NCBI GenBank assembly: GCA_016718135.1
Contig: JADKEF010000001.1
Span: forward strand, 369,001 to 433,000
Length of the DNA: 64,000 nucleotides
Reading direction: 5' to 3'
From: Acidobacteriota bacterium
GTDB taxonomy: Bacteria; Acidobacteriota; Blastocatellia; Pyrinomonadales; Pyrinomonadaceae
Positions 8,073 to 16,576 of the stretch are shown one piece after another (position 1 is the first letter of the stretch; every line of letters begins with the position of its first letter). The notes under the pieces are model-generated. The model searched no databases, was not told the origin of the DNA, and saw nothing but the letters and a program-made list of their open reading frames with translations. A program made the translations under genes and the position numbers.

Positions 8073-9617
8073 TTATTTCTTCATGGCCCCTGCCATAAAT
8101 GCCGCGACGTCTGATTTTAGCTTCGCCAGCGACTTTGTTTCGATGTACATCATGTGGCCGGATTCGTAGTACTCGAACGAGACATTCTTTCGGAGCGTTG
8201 GGTCGAGATTCAGTGCCGAGATCGTGTATTCGGCGGCGTAGAATGGCGTTGCCATGTCGTAGTAGCCTTGGGCGACGAGGATCTTCATGTACGGATTCTT
8301 GGCCATGGCGTCCTTCATCTGGACGCTGGTGTCGGCGTATTGATTGGTGACGTTGTAATTCCACGGGGCCGTGATGCCGCCGCCGAGGATGAAGTATTCA
8401 ACATCCGATTTGTAGCCGAGCTCGCGGCGGACGTAGTCGTTGAATGCAGCGGTGTATGGCGGACGGATCGCGTTCATCGAAGGATCACCGCCAGTGTTAG
8501 ATCCGCCAGCGTCTCGGTCGATGCCCTTGAAACGGCTGTCGAGGCGGCCGGTCGTCCGGCGTTCGCCGCGGAGAAGTTCTTTATTGAATTCACCGAGCTC
8601 CACGCGGAAATTATTGTCCTCGATAAAATCTTTGCTTAGTCCAGTCAGGTTGCTAAATTTCGTTGCCAGCGAACTTCGTTCGGCGGCTGATAACGAATCG
8701 ATTTTCATCATCGCTGAGGCATATTCGCCCCCTGCGAAATTACGAGCTTCTTGCACAACTTGAGGTAGCGATTTCGACTGCATCGCGGTGGGAAGTTTCT
8801 TGTGATACCACGCCGTCGCCGTGTAGCTCGGGAGGATCAATACCAAGGGCAGATCGTTGTTGTCGGCGAAACTGATCGTCTGGAAATTCAAGACAGCAGA
8901 TACGAGAGCAATGCCATTTAGGGCGATTCCGTGGTTGAAGAGCCAATTCGAAAGCCCCGCAGCTCTGGTTGTTCCGTAGCTTTCTCCGACGAGGAATAGC
9001 GGCGACATCCAGCGTTCGTTGCGGCCGAGGTACATGCGGATCATCTCGCCGACAGAGTCGATATCGCCGGCGATGCCGAAGAACTTCGCAGCCAGTTCCG
9101 GCCGCGTCGCTCGGGAATATCCGGTGCCGACCGGATCGATGAAGACCATATCCGTCTCGGTCAGCCATGTGCTCTGGTTCGTCTCCATTTCGTACGGCGG
9201 CGCCGGCATCATGCCGTCGTCGAGCATCTTAATTCGTTTTGGACCAAGTGCCCCAAGATGCAGCCATACACTCGCCGAGCCCGGTCCGCCGTTAAATGAG
9301 AACATCAACGGACGGCTCTTTGGCGCGTTGTCGAGCGTGTACGCCATGTAAAAGATACGAGCCTCGGTCTCGCCGCTCTGAGCATTTTTGATCGGCATGA
9401 AACCGGTTGTCGTCGTGTAGTTGAGAGTTCGGCCGCCGACCGTGATCGACTGTTTTGTAACGACGGGCGGCTCTTCCCGTTCAGGTGCTACAGGTGTTGT
9501 TGCCCGAGCGGGAGTTTGCTGAGATTGCGGTTGACCGTCTGCCGGACGATTTGGCGGCTGAGCGGCGATCGCGAAAGGGAAAACGGTGAGTAAACACAAG
9601 AGTATTGTGGCTTTCAT
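8073..9617 (-). CDS. Secreted S10-family serine carboxypeptidase-like protein
   Basis: A protein of 514 residues with a signal peptide (about 1-19) and a Pro/Gln/Thr-rich linker (20-50). The peptidase S10 fold follows: the oxyanion loop FNGGPGSAS (about 108-116), the nucleophile motif GESYGT with Ser213, the acid in VAQGYYDMATP and the His in ESGHMMY near the C-terminus. These enzymes remove C-terminal residues from peptides in the periplasm or outside the cell. It converges with mog and is probably a single-gene unit. Confidence 0.9.
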   Translation of the reverse strand: MKATILLCLLTVFPFAIAAQPPNRPADGQPQSQQTPARATTPVAPEREEPPVVTKQSITVGGRTLNYTTTTGFMPIKNAQSGETEARIFYMAYTLDNAPKSRPLMFSFNGGPGSASVWLHLGALGPKRIKMLDDGMMPAPPYEMETNQSTWLTETDMVFIDPVGTGYSRATRPELAAKFFGIAGDIDSVGEMIRMYLGRNERWMSPLFLVGESYGTTRAAGLSNWLFNHGIALNGIALVSAVLNFQTISFADNNDLPLVLILPSYTATAWYHKKLPTAMQSKSLPQVVQEARNFAGGEYASAMMKIDSLSAAERSSLATKFSNLTGLSKDFIEDNNFRVELGEFNKELLRGERRTTGRLDSRFKGIDRDAGGSNTGGDPSMNAIRPPYTAAFNDYVRRELGYKSDVEYFILGGGITAPWNYNVTNQYADTSVQMKDAMAKNPYMKILVAQGYYDMATPFYAAEYTISALNLDPTLRKNVSFEYYESGHMMYIETKSLAKLKSDVAAFMAGAMKK

Positions 9618-9744
9618 AATTTATTCTGGATGATCGGAATTTGTTTGAAATGAGATTAACATACTGCCGGTGATGTACCGCAAACTGTCGTAGTGGAAAT
9701 TACTTAGAGACGGCAATATAATCTGTTCTGCCGGAAGAAAAAAT

Positions 9745-11025
9745 ATGAAAAATGTGAAGAATCGTATCGCGTTTGTTCTCTCGCTTGTTCTGTTTGTCCA
9801 GGCATTGGCCATAGCGGGGCTCGCTCAGGAATTGCCACGTGCCAAGCCGGAAGATGTCGGGATGTATTCTGCCAGGCTATCTCAGCTTTCGACAACGCTC
9901 GATGGTTATGTCAAAAATGGACAGCTCGCGGGAGGAGTCGCAATGGTTATGCGTCGCGGCAAGATCGTATTTCTGCACACGTTTGGAAGTCGAGACCGAG
10001 AGGCTAATTCGCCGATGAAGGCCGATTCGATCTTTCGCATTGCTTCGCAGAGTAAGGCTCTGACGAGCGTTGGCATCATGATGCTGCAGGAGGAAGGTAA
10101 GCTCCTGATCTCAGATCCGGTGAGCAAGTTCATCCCTGAATTTGCCAACTCGACCGTTGCCGTTCCGAAGGAAGGCGGTGGCTATGACGTGGTCAAAGCT
10201 AAACGCCAGATCACGATCCGCGACCTGCTGACGCACACTTCCGGTGCCAGTTATGGCGGCGGCCCGGCGAAGGACAAATGGGACGCGGCGAAGATCTCGG
10301 GATTCTATTTCTCCGATCGTGACGAGCCGATCGGCGAGACGATCAAACGGATGGCCGCCCTGCCGATGGACGCCCATCCAGGTGAGAAATACATTTACGG
10401 CTACTCGACCGATATTCTTGGCTATGTGGTCGAGCGTGCGAGCGGGATGGCGTTCGACCAATTCCTCCAACAACGAATCCTCGATCCGCTCGGTATGAAC
10501 GACACCAGCTTCTATCTGCCGATGAACAAACTCGACCGCCTCGCCGTCGTCTACTCGGCTAAGGACGGCAAAGCAGATCGGGCTCCTGTCGAGGGAACGA
10601 TCACTTCTCAGGGCCACTACGTCAACGGGCCGCGAAAGAGTTTCTCGGGCGGAGCTGGCTTGTTGTCGACACCGGGCGATTACGCAAGATTTCTGCAAAT
10701 GCTACTTAACGGCGGACAGCTCGACGGCAAACGTATTCTCAGCCGAAAGTCGGTCGAGCTAATGACGACTGATCACCTTAATGGTATACAGTTTCGAACC
10801 GGCCAAGGGTTTGGCCTCGGGTTTTCTATCGTAAAAGATGTCGGTGTTAACGGTGTACAATCCTCGGTTGGTGAGTACGGCTGGGGCGGAGCGTATCACT
10901 CTAATTATTGGGTCGATCCGAAAGAACAGCTTGTCGTCGTCTATATGACTCAGCTTATTCCGGCGGGCAATATCGATGATTACGGAAAGCTAAGAGCGGG
11001 GATCTATTCGGCGATCATAGACTGA
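9745..11025 (+). CDS. Secreted class C beta-lactamase-like serine hydrolase
   Basis: A protein of 426 residues with a signal peptide (about 1-27, ending GLAQ). The serine beta-lactamase/penicillin-binding fold is shown by S-Q-S-K at 101-104 (catalytic Ser and Lys) and Y-S-T at 220-222 in place of Y-x-N. A late GWGGAYHSNYWVDP plays the K-T-G/H-x-G part. Such proteins are often esterases or D-amino-peptidases rather than antibiotic-resistance enzymes, so the substrate is open. It is divergent from the S10 peptidase, with 127 bases between them. Confidence 0.88.
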   Translation: MKNVKNRIAFVLSLVLFVQALAIAGLAQELPRAKPEDVGMYSARLSQLSTTLDGYVKNGQLAGGVAMVMRRGKIVFLHTFGSRDREANSPMKADSIFRIASQSKALTSVGIMMLQEEGKLLISDPVSKFIPEFANSTVAVPKEGGGYDVVKAKRQITIRDLLTHTSGASYGGGPAKDKWDAAKISGFYFSDRDEPIGETIKRMAALPMDAHPGEKYIYGYSTDILGYVVERASGMAFDQFLQQRILDPLGMNDTSFYLPMNKLDRLAVVYSAKDGKADRAPVEGTITSQGHYVNGPRKSFSGGAGLLSTPGDYARFLQMLLNGGQLDGKRILSRKSVELMTTDHLNGIQFRTGQGFGLGFSIVKDVGVNGVQSSVGEYGWGGAYHSNYWVDPKEQLVVVYMTQLIPAGNIDDYGKLRAGIYSAIID

Positions 11026-11047
11026 TCGCCGATGCACTCATTTCTAA

Positions 11048-12082
11048 TTAAGCCCTCACCGCCTCAACGATCGAGACTGGTGATGGCGTCGGGATAAGGC
11101 GGGACAGCCTGAATCCTGACGCGGCCAGAAGCCTTTCAAACTCGGCAGCGGTTCGTTCCATTCCGCCCGGCGAGATGAGCATTTCCAGATCAAGGATCTT
11201 CGAGAAATGCGGTTCATCCCCGGCTGGTACGACAGCGTCGATGATCAGCACTTTTGCATCGTCGGGCATCGACGAACGGATATTGCCGAGGATCATTTGG
11301 TTGGTATCGTCGTACCAGTCGTGGATGATGTGCTTGAGCATGTATATGTCGGCGACAACCGGGATCTCTTCGAGAAAGCTGCCTCCGACCATCGTTACTC
11401 TGTCCGCGACGCCCTTTGACTCGAGCATCGCAGGTGCTCCATCTAACACATGCGGCAGATCAAAAAGTACTCCGTTCGCTGATGGATACTCTTGGAGGAC
11501 CGCAGCCAGCAGATGGCCGTATCCGCCAGCAATGTCGGCGATCGTAGCAGCATTTGAGAAGTCATACGACGCAATGATCGCTGGTATCGTAACCTGCGAA
11601 AAGCTTGTCATCGCTCGATTGAAGACGTCGCCAAGCGGTTTATCGGTCTCGAAAAGATAGGGAAATACTGGTTCGCCGTGTACGTCTTCCCAGATCGGCT
11701 TTCCTGTCCGGACGCTATCGATCATCCGGGAATAAATGGCCCAATGGGGAGCTTCGCTCATCCAAAGTATCATGTCCCGCATACTTCGGGGAGAGTCAGA
11801 GCGAAGGATCTCAGTTACCGGAGTGTTGGCAAACGTCCTGTCGCCAACCTCGGTGAATGCTCCAAGGCTGGCAAGGGTACGCAAGATGCGAAACAGCGAG
11901 CTTTCATGGCTGCCGGTCGCCTCTGCGAGATCTGCGGTAGTACGTGCACCGGCGGCAAGCAGATCCGGAATGCCAAGCTTTGCGGCAACGAAGATCGCTT
12001 GTGCTTGAAACATTCCCATGCCCAACTGCATCAGGTGGGCATCAGGTGGAAGTGCCTGAGGCACTGCGTTTTGTTCGCCCAT
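11048..12082 (-). CDS. Caffeate/acetylserotonin-type O-methyltransferase
   Basis: A 344-residue, SAM-dependent small-molecule O-methyltransferase. The N-terminal winged-helix dimerisation domain (about 20-100, AAKLGIPDLLAAGARTTADLA) is followed by the Rossmann domain with DIAGGYGHLLAAVLQ (SAM motif I, about 180). The catalytic K-H-I-I-H-D-W motif holds the general-base His. The aromatic or polyketide-like acceptor is unknown. Its start overlaps the stop of the upstream amidohydrolase at 12082, so the three minus-strand genes from 14648 down look like one operon. Confidence 0.87.
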   Translation of the reverse strand: MGEQNAVPQALPPDAHLMQLGMGMFQAQAIFVAAKLGIPDLLAAGARTTADLAEATGSHESSLFRILRTLASLGAFTEVGDRTFANTPVTEILRSDSPRSMRDMILWMSEAPHWAIYSRMIDSVRTGKPIWEDVHGEPVFPYLFETDKPLGDVFNRAMTSFSQVTIPAIIASYDFSNAATIADIAGGYGHLLAAVLQEYPSANGVLFDLPHVLDGAPAMLESKGVADRVTMVGGSFLEEIPVVADIYMLKHIIHDWYDDTNQMILGNIRSSMPDDAKVLIIDAVVPAGDEPHFSKILDLEMLISPGGMERTAAEFERLLAASGFRLSRLIPTPSPVSIVEAVRA

Positions 12083-13317
12083 TATTTGATCACCTCGCTA
12101 ACGACTTTTCCGTTGACGATCACACCGGTGCAATGGCTGGTCCATTCGAAGGGGTCGCCGTCGTACATTGCGATGTCAGCGTCCTTGCCGACTGCGATCG
12201 AGCCGACGCGATTGTCGATGCCAAGGATCTTGGCAGCGTCGATGGTGATCGAGGCTAGGGCGTTTTGCTTACCGAGTCCATTGGCGGCTGCCATTCCCGC
12301 TTCAAAGAGAACGATGCGAGTCTTCGGTACATAGCCCTCGAAACCACTCTGCAATGCGATCGGGATGCCTGCGGCTCGAAGTTTGGAAGCGTTCTCGAGC
12401 GAAAGATTCGCCCTATCGCCGCCCGGTCGTGCCATTGTTGGATGAACGATAACAGGAAAGCCTGACGCCTTGATCTCGTTGGTTAGCATATGACCGTCGG
12501 CGGCACCATCGAGGACTATCTTGATGTTGAATTCTTTCGCGACACGAAGCGCGGTCATTATATCCTGAGCAGCTTCGGCAGTGATGAGGAGCGGTATTTC
12601 GCGTTTAATAACGCGGGCCATGATCTGCGACCTAAGATCCTTTGGCTTGTCCGCTTTCGCATCGTTTTCCTGAGCTTTGATCAGTTCAGCACGCAGCATC
12701 GACACTTGTTTTGCACGCGTTCCCGGCGAACGGCCAGTTGCATTTGCACTCGGCCCGAGTGTGACAGCGATCATCGCCGTGCCAACTATCGTCGCCTCGT
12801 CCACGTTCTTGCCGACGGTCTTAGCGATCATCGTCTGCCCCGAGGCCAATGCTCCGGGTTGATGTCCTGTATGGATCGTCGTGACACCATACTGGCGGAC
12901 AACCTCGATCAGCTTCTCCTGTGCGTTGTAGGAATCCGTCGCACGCAATTCCGGTTGGAACGAAGCTCCGCCGTCAAGAGCCATCTGGTCATGCGGCTGG
13001 TTGAGATAGCCGTTCAATCCGATGACCGTATGGGCGTCGATGAGGCCGGGCGTGACTACCTTCGCTGAGATCACGCGATAATTTGCCGGTATCGTGATCG
13101 AAGCTGCGGAACCGACCGCCGTGATCTTGCCGTCATTGATCAGCACGACGCCATTGGTTATCGGCTCGCCCGCCATTGTGTAGACAGTTTCGCCTTTGAC
13201 CGCGATCTGAGCGTGTGAAGTTGCGACGAAGAGTATTAACGCAAAGACGCAAAGGGGCAAAGTTGCAAAGTTAAGAAAGATAGATGGGGCGTGTGCGTTG
13301 AAATTTCTTACTCTCAT
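12082..13317 (-). CDS. Secreted amidohydrolase-like protein lacking metal ligands
   Basis: A protein of 411 residues from the ATG at 13317, which overlaps the upstream stop (TAATG) and has a strong GGAGGTGG ribosome site. Signal peptide about 1-36. The amidohydrolase fold is recognisable (VVTPGLIDAHTVIGL, KDADIAMYDGDPF). Against its neighbour at 13317-14648, however, every metal-ligand position I can align has changed: H-S-H is H-T-V, HFHTHRHDD is LLITAEAAQ, and the GFHTDD end is lost. It is probably a non-catalytic partner of that neighbour. The signal peptide core is encoded by a repeat (see 13232-13275). Confidence 0.85.
   Translation of the reverse strand: MRVRNFNAHAPSIFLNFATLPLCVFALILFVATSHAQIAVKGETVYTMAGEPITNGVVLINDGKITAVGSAASITIPANYRVISAKVVTPGLIDAHTVIGLNGYLNQPHDQMALDGGASFQPELRATDSYNAQEKLIEVVRQYGVTTIHTGHQPGALASGQTMIAKTVGKNVDEATIVGTAMIAVTLGPSANATGRSPGTRAKQVSMLRAELIKAQENDAKADKPKDLRSQIMARVIKREIPLLITAEAAQDIMTALRVAKEFNIKIVLDGAADGHMLTNEIKASGFPVIVHPTMARPGGDRANLSLENASKLRAAGIPIALQSGFEGYVPKTRIVLFEAGMAAANGLGKQNALASITIDAAKILGIDNRVGSIAVGKDADIAMYDGDPFEWTSHCTGVIVNGKVVSEVIK
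13232..13275 (-). repeat. CGCAAAG-word repeat coding a signal-peptide core
   Basis: Repeated words ACGCAAAG/GGCAAAG/TTGCAAAG, of the type seen in intergenic elements at 22992-23078, 36378-36463 and 45433-45509, lie here inside the amidohydrolase gene. Read on the minus strand they encode N-F-A-T-L-P-L-C-V-F-A-L-I, the hydrophobic core of its signal peptide. Confidence 0.7.
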
Positions 13318-14648
13318 TAGTTTCCACCTCCGATGTCGCCGTCGAAGCAATGAATGTCATGTGCCACATCGCCGTCGTCTGTGGCACCTTTACCGCCGAT
13401 CGCGAAAATATAGTCCGTAGAATTCGAACGGTCGAAAACCTTCTTGCCATCGACCCAGGTCTGCAAAACGTGCGTGTAGATGCTCAGCGGATCGCCCGAT
13501 AGCACCACAAAATCCGCATCCTTACCTGCTTCGAGCGAACCTACACGATCCTGCATATCAAGCATGATCGCACCTGCCATCGTCATTCCGTAGAGAGCCT
13601 TGTCGCGGCTCATACCGGCACGAACGGCAACGCCCGCGGACCGCAGGAACCAACGCGAGTCGGTGATACCGTCGTCGGTATGAAAGCCGATCACCGACGC
13701 TCCTGCCTTCTCAAGAGCGACGCCATTCTTGTAATCAACATCGACCGTCTCGAGCTTGCCGCCGGGGGCGTCGATCATGATTATCGACGAGGGAACTTTC
13801 GCCTTGGCGATCTCGTCGGCGACTTTCCATGCTTCGCTGACGTGCTGGAGGACGATACGGAATCCGAATTCCTTTTGCAAACGCAACGCCGTCATGATGT
13901 CGTCGTGGCGATGCGTATGAAAATGCACGACGCGTTTTTGGTCGAGTACCTCGACGAGAGCTTCCATCGCAAGGTCGCGTGGTGGAAGTTTGGTCTTGTC
14001 GCTTCCGGCTTTGGTGATCTTGTCACGATATTCCTGAGCTTTAATAAATTGTTCGCGAACGAGAGCCGCCGATTTCGCACGTGTTCCGGGGAACGGTCCA
14101 CCACCAGAGCGGATCGGATTTGTACCATTTGCGAATTTGATCCCGCCCATGTATTTGCCGTCCTTGCCAAAGATCAACAGGTCGTCGATCTTTACAGCGT
14201 CGTCGCGAAGCTTCAGATACAGTGTCTGCCCACTATCGAGATGGCCCGAGCCGGGCATGACGTTGACCGTCGTTATTCCGCCGGCTTGTGCACGCTGGAT
14301 GCTCGAGGCCTGCGGATTTACGCTGTCGAGAATCCGCACGTCGGGTTGGATCGGTGCCGTCGAATCGGCACCAGCGGGCCCGCCGATATGGCTGTGCGTA
14401 TCGACGATACCGGGCATGATCGTCTTTCCGGCAAGGTCGACGATCGTCACATCCGACGAAAGTCGCACGGTTCGAGCATCGCCGACGGCGGTGATCTTTC
14501 CGTTCTGTACGAGTAAGATCCCTTGCTCGATCGGCTGTCCGACGATGGGGATTATTCTTGCGTTAATGAACGCGACAGGCTTCGTCTGTGCCAAGCCCGG
14601 CAGAGCAGTAACCAAGCAGACAAGAAGCAACAATAAAAGTCTCTTCAT
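13317..14648 (-). CDS. Secreted metal-dependent amidohydrolase
   Basis: A protein of 443 residues with a signal peptide (MKRLLLLLLVCLVTALPGLAQ, about 1-21). It is an imidazolonepropionase-like amidohydrolase. Metal sites are visible as DTHSHIG (H-x-H after strand 1), HFHTHRHDD mid-domain, a later LQHVSEAWK His and the GFHTDDG Asp. It would hydrolyse a cyclic amide or peptide-like substrate outside the cytoplasm. The stop overlaps the start of its ligand-free paralogue, implying equal expression and perhaps a heteromer. Confidence 0.88.
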   Translation of the reverse strand: MKRLLLLLLVCLVTALPGLAQTKPVAFINARIIPIVGQPIEQGILLVQNGKITAVGDARTVRLSSDVTIVDLAGKTIMPGIVDTHSHIGGPAGADSTAPIQPDVRILDSVNPQASSIQRAQAGGITTVNVMPGSGHLDSGQTLYLKLRDDAVKIDDLLIFGKDGKYMGGIKFANGTNPIRSGGGPFPGTRAKSAALVREQFIKAQEYRDKITKAGSDKTKLPPRDLAMEALVEVLDQKRVVHFHTHRHDDIMTALRLQKEFGFRIVLQHVSEAWKVADEIAKAKVPSSIIMIDAPGGKLETVDVDYKNGVALEKAGASVIGFHTDDGITDSRWFLRSAGVAVRAGMSRDKALYGMTMAGAIMLDMQDRVGSLEAGKDADFVVLSGDPLSIYTHVLQTWVDGKKVFDRSNSTDYIFAIGGKGATDDGDVAHDIHCFDGDIGGGN

Positions 14649-14726
14649 TTAGCAAACCTCTCTAAAAATTTTGAAATTCAGATATTGATACGTTGCAATG
14701 TAAATCGAACCGTGTCAATCCGCGAG

Positions 14727-15893
14727 CTATTGGTTTCGCGTTGATGGGCGGGTTGAACGGGCAATTCGGCGGGTCAAGGCTGTGCTGAGTGACAAAAGTT
14801 TGATCGTTGATTCGGCCAGAAACGGCACGAAAGCCATATTTCTCAGCAAGCTCGAAACGCGCAGGCGTTTGTCGAACGAACGGCTATGCTCTCGCGAATA
14901 GGTATCCGCTAGTTCGTTAAATGATCGCCCTTTATTCGTTTCGATCGCCGCCGCCGCTATGCGTGAGCATTCGAGGGCGAGCAACATTCCGCTTCCGGTA
15001 AATGGATCGATAAACGCCGCCGCGTCGCCAACCGCGATCAAACCTTCGGCAGGTGCGAGGTTGAAGCGGCCGTAATTCTCGATGGCAACCGCCAGCCACG
15101 GCTCTGCGACGGTCGCGTTTGTAAGTGCATTCTTCGCTCGTTCATTTGTGAAGAGCACATTCCTCATTATGCTCTGCGCATCGCCCGAATACTGTTTCGC
15201 AAGTATCGCCGAGACAATGAAGCACAGATTGTGGCGGCCATTTTCGACCCCGCTGCATCCTCCGTAGCCACCGCGATAGGCGTAGATCTCGCAGTCGCCT
15301 TCAGGAACATTTGCGCCGGTGAAATGCGTCTTGAATGCTACGAAATCGGCCTTTGTTCGTGGTGCGGTGTCCAAATGGCGGACTAGCACACGTGACCGGC
15401 CCGTGGCGTCGATCGTCAAGTCAGCTCTAATTTCATTCGTATTTGCATCTGAAGTCTTAACTCGAATGCCGCAAATATTCGTGCCATCTCGGATCAATCC
15501 GACGGCGTTGTGTTCTTCGAATATCTCGACGTTTAGATCTCGAGCACGTTCCAGCAGTGCGTGATCCATCTTTGAGCGGCTCAACCCGAGGGCGTTAGCA
15601 CTCTGGCCAAACCACTCGCTCGGCACCGCTGCCCATGTGGACTTCCGGGTGTAAAAGACCGTGCGTTTTAACTCAATGCCGGTGGCCGTCAGTTCGTCGA
15701 GAACACCGAGCTCTTGGAAATGCGACAGGCACTCGGGCGAGATAAATTCGCCGCAGAGTTTATGTCGGGGGAAGCGTTTTTGTTCAACCAGAGCGACTCG
15801 CAAACCTTGTTTAGCGAGGCGAATGGCAAGCGACGAGCCAGCCGGCCCTGCACCAGCAATTACTACGTCGAAATGATTCGTTTCATCAATCAT
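14727..15893 (-). CDS. FAD-dependent oxidoreductase (geranylgeranyl-reductase/halogenase-like)
   Basis: A 388-residue flavoprotein. The N-terminal dinucleotide site is VVIAGAGPAGSSLAIRLA with E36-type ribose contact (VALVEQKRFPRHKLCGEF). Later landmarks are TIDATGRS and the FAD-binding GLIAVGDAAAFIDPFTGSG (G-D motif). The family includes geranylgeranyl reductases and hydroxylases/halogenases of natural-product pathways. Its start overlaps the methyltransferase stop by four bases (ATGA). With the ketosynthase upstream, it looks like the tailoring reductase of a small lipid or polyketide pathway. Confidence 0.87.
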   Translation of the reverse strand: MIDETNHFDVVIAGAGPAGSSLAIRLAKQGLRVALVEQKRFPRHKLCGEFISPECLSHFQELGVLDELTATGIELKRTVFYTRKSTWAAVPSEWFGQSANALGLSRSKMDHALLERARDLNVEIFEEHNAVGLIRDGTNICGIRVKTSDANTNEIRADLTIDATGRSRVLVRHLDTAPRTKADFVAFKTHFTGANVPEGDCEIYAYRGGYGGCSGVENGRHNLCFIVSAILAKQYSGDAQSIMRNVLFTNERAKNALTNATVAEPWLAVAIENYGRFNLAPAEGLIAVGDAAAFIDPFTGSGMLLALECSRIAAAAIETNKGRSFNELADTYSREHSRSFDKRLRVSSLLRNMAFVPFLAESTIKLLSLSTALTRRIARSTRPSTRNQ

Positions 15894-16576
15894 TTGCTTC
15901 CGGAAAGTACGAGGCGAAACGCGGCATGCCTACGAACCTCTACACCTGAAACGCCCGCTAGCCTAGCGAGTGTATGCAATTCATCAGGCCTAAAACTCCT
16001 TCTGATCGAGAGCGAGCCATCATCGAGCGAAAACTTTTGCAATGCCAGTTTGCCAACAAGTCGATAGAGGAAATGCGCGACTGCATGTCGATGTAGGTCA
16101 ATTATCACGAAACGGAGCCGCGCCACACGTCGCATCTCACGGATCAGATCTACTGCAGCGTCGTCAGTTAAATGATGTAAAAAGAGGGAGCAGACAACCA
16201 TATCAAAACTTGACTCGGCAAAGGGAAGAGCGAGAGCATCGCCCTGTATCGCTTCGATACCGGATCGTGCGGCTATCGTTTGAACCGACGCGAGATTGAT
16301 ATCGACGCCGACCAGAAGCGGCGAAGTGTTCTTAAGCATCTCACGTGCAGCTTCCAAAAGGTCGCCAGAACCCGCACCGACATCAAGGATCGAAATCGTT
16401 CCAGTTTTGGTTTCTTTGAATACCGCTTCTATCGCCAATCGCAGACAGCGTGTATCGCCCAGAAAGCGGTTGATGTAATGCATCTCCCGCTGCCACAACG
16501 CGTACTCTGACTCGGTATAATCGCCGGTGTCTAGGCGTTCGAGGTCTAGGCTGCGATGGGTGAGATCGGGGAACAT
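15890..16576 (-). CDS. Class I SAM-dependent methyltransferase
   Basis: A 228-residue methyltransferase. Motif I is ILDVGAGSGDLLEAA (about 63-77), with VDINLA as the acidic ribose contact, GDALALPFAESSFDMVVC as motifs II-III, and the Methyltransf_11-like HHLTDDAAVDLIREMRRV (shortened). It starts directly after the ketosynthase stop with no gap and overlaps the oxidoreductase start, so the three are made together. The acceptor is unknown. Confidence 0.87.
   Translation of the reverse strand: MFPDLTHRSLDLERLDTGDYTESEYALWQREMHYINRFLGDTRCLRLAIEAVFKETKTGTISILDVGAGSGDLLEAAREMLKNTSPLLVGVDINLASVQTIAARSGIEAIQGDALALPFAESSFDMVVCSLFLHHLTDDAAVDLIREMRRVARLRFVIIDLHRHAVAHFLYRLVGKLALQKFSLDDGSLSIRRSFRPDELHTLARLAGVSGVEVRRHAAFRLVLSGSK

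Noticed and set aside
8099..8763. Plus-strand genes antisense to the S10 peptidase
   Set aside because: Open frames there have no recognisable motifs and mirror the codon pattern of the real minus-strand gene.
9745..11025. Antibiotic-resistance beta-lactamase
   Set aside because: It has S-x-x-K and Y-S-T, not Y-A-N, and lacks a clear K-T-G. The family holds many esterases and peptidases, so resistance is not supported.
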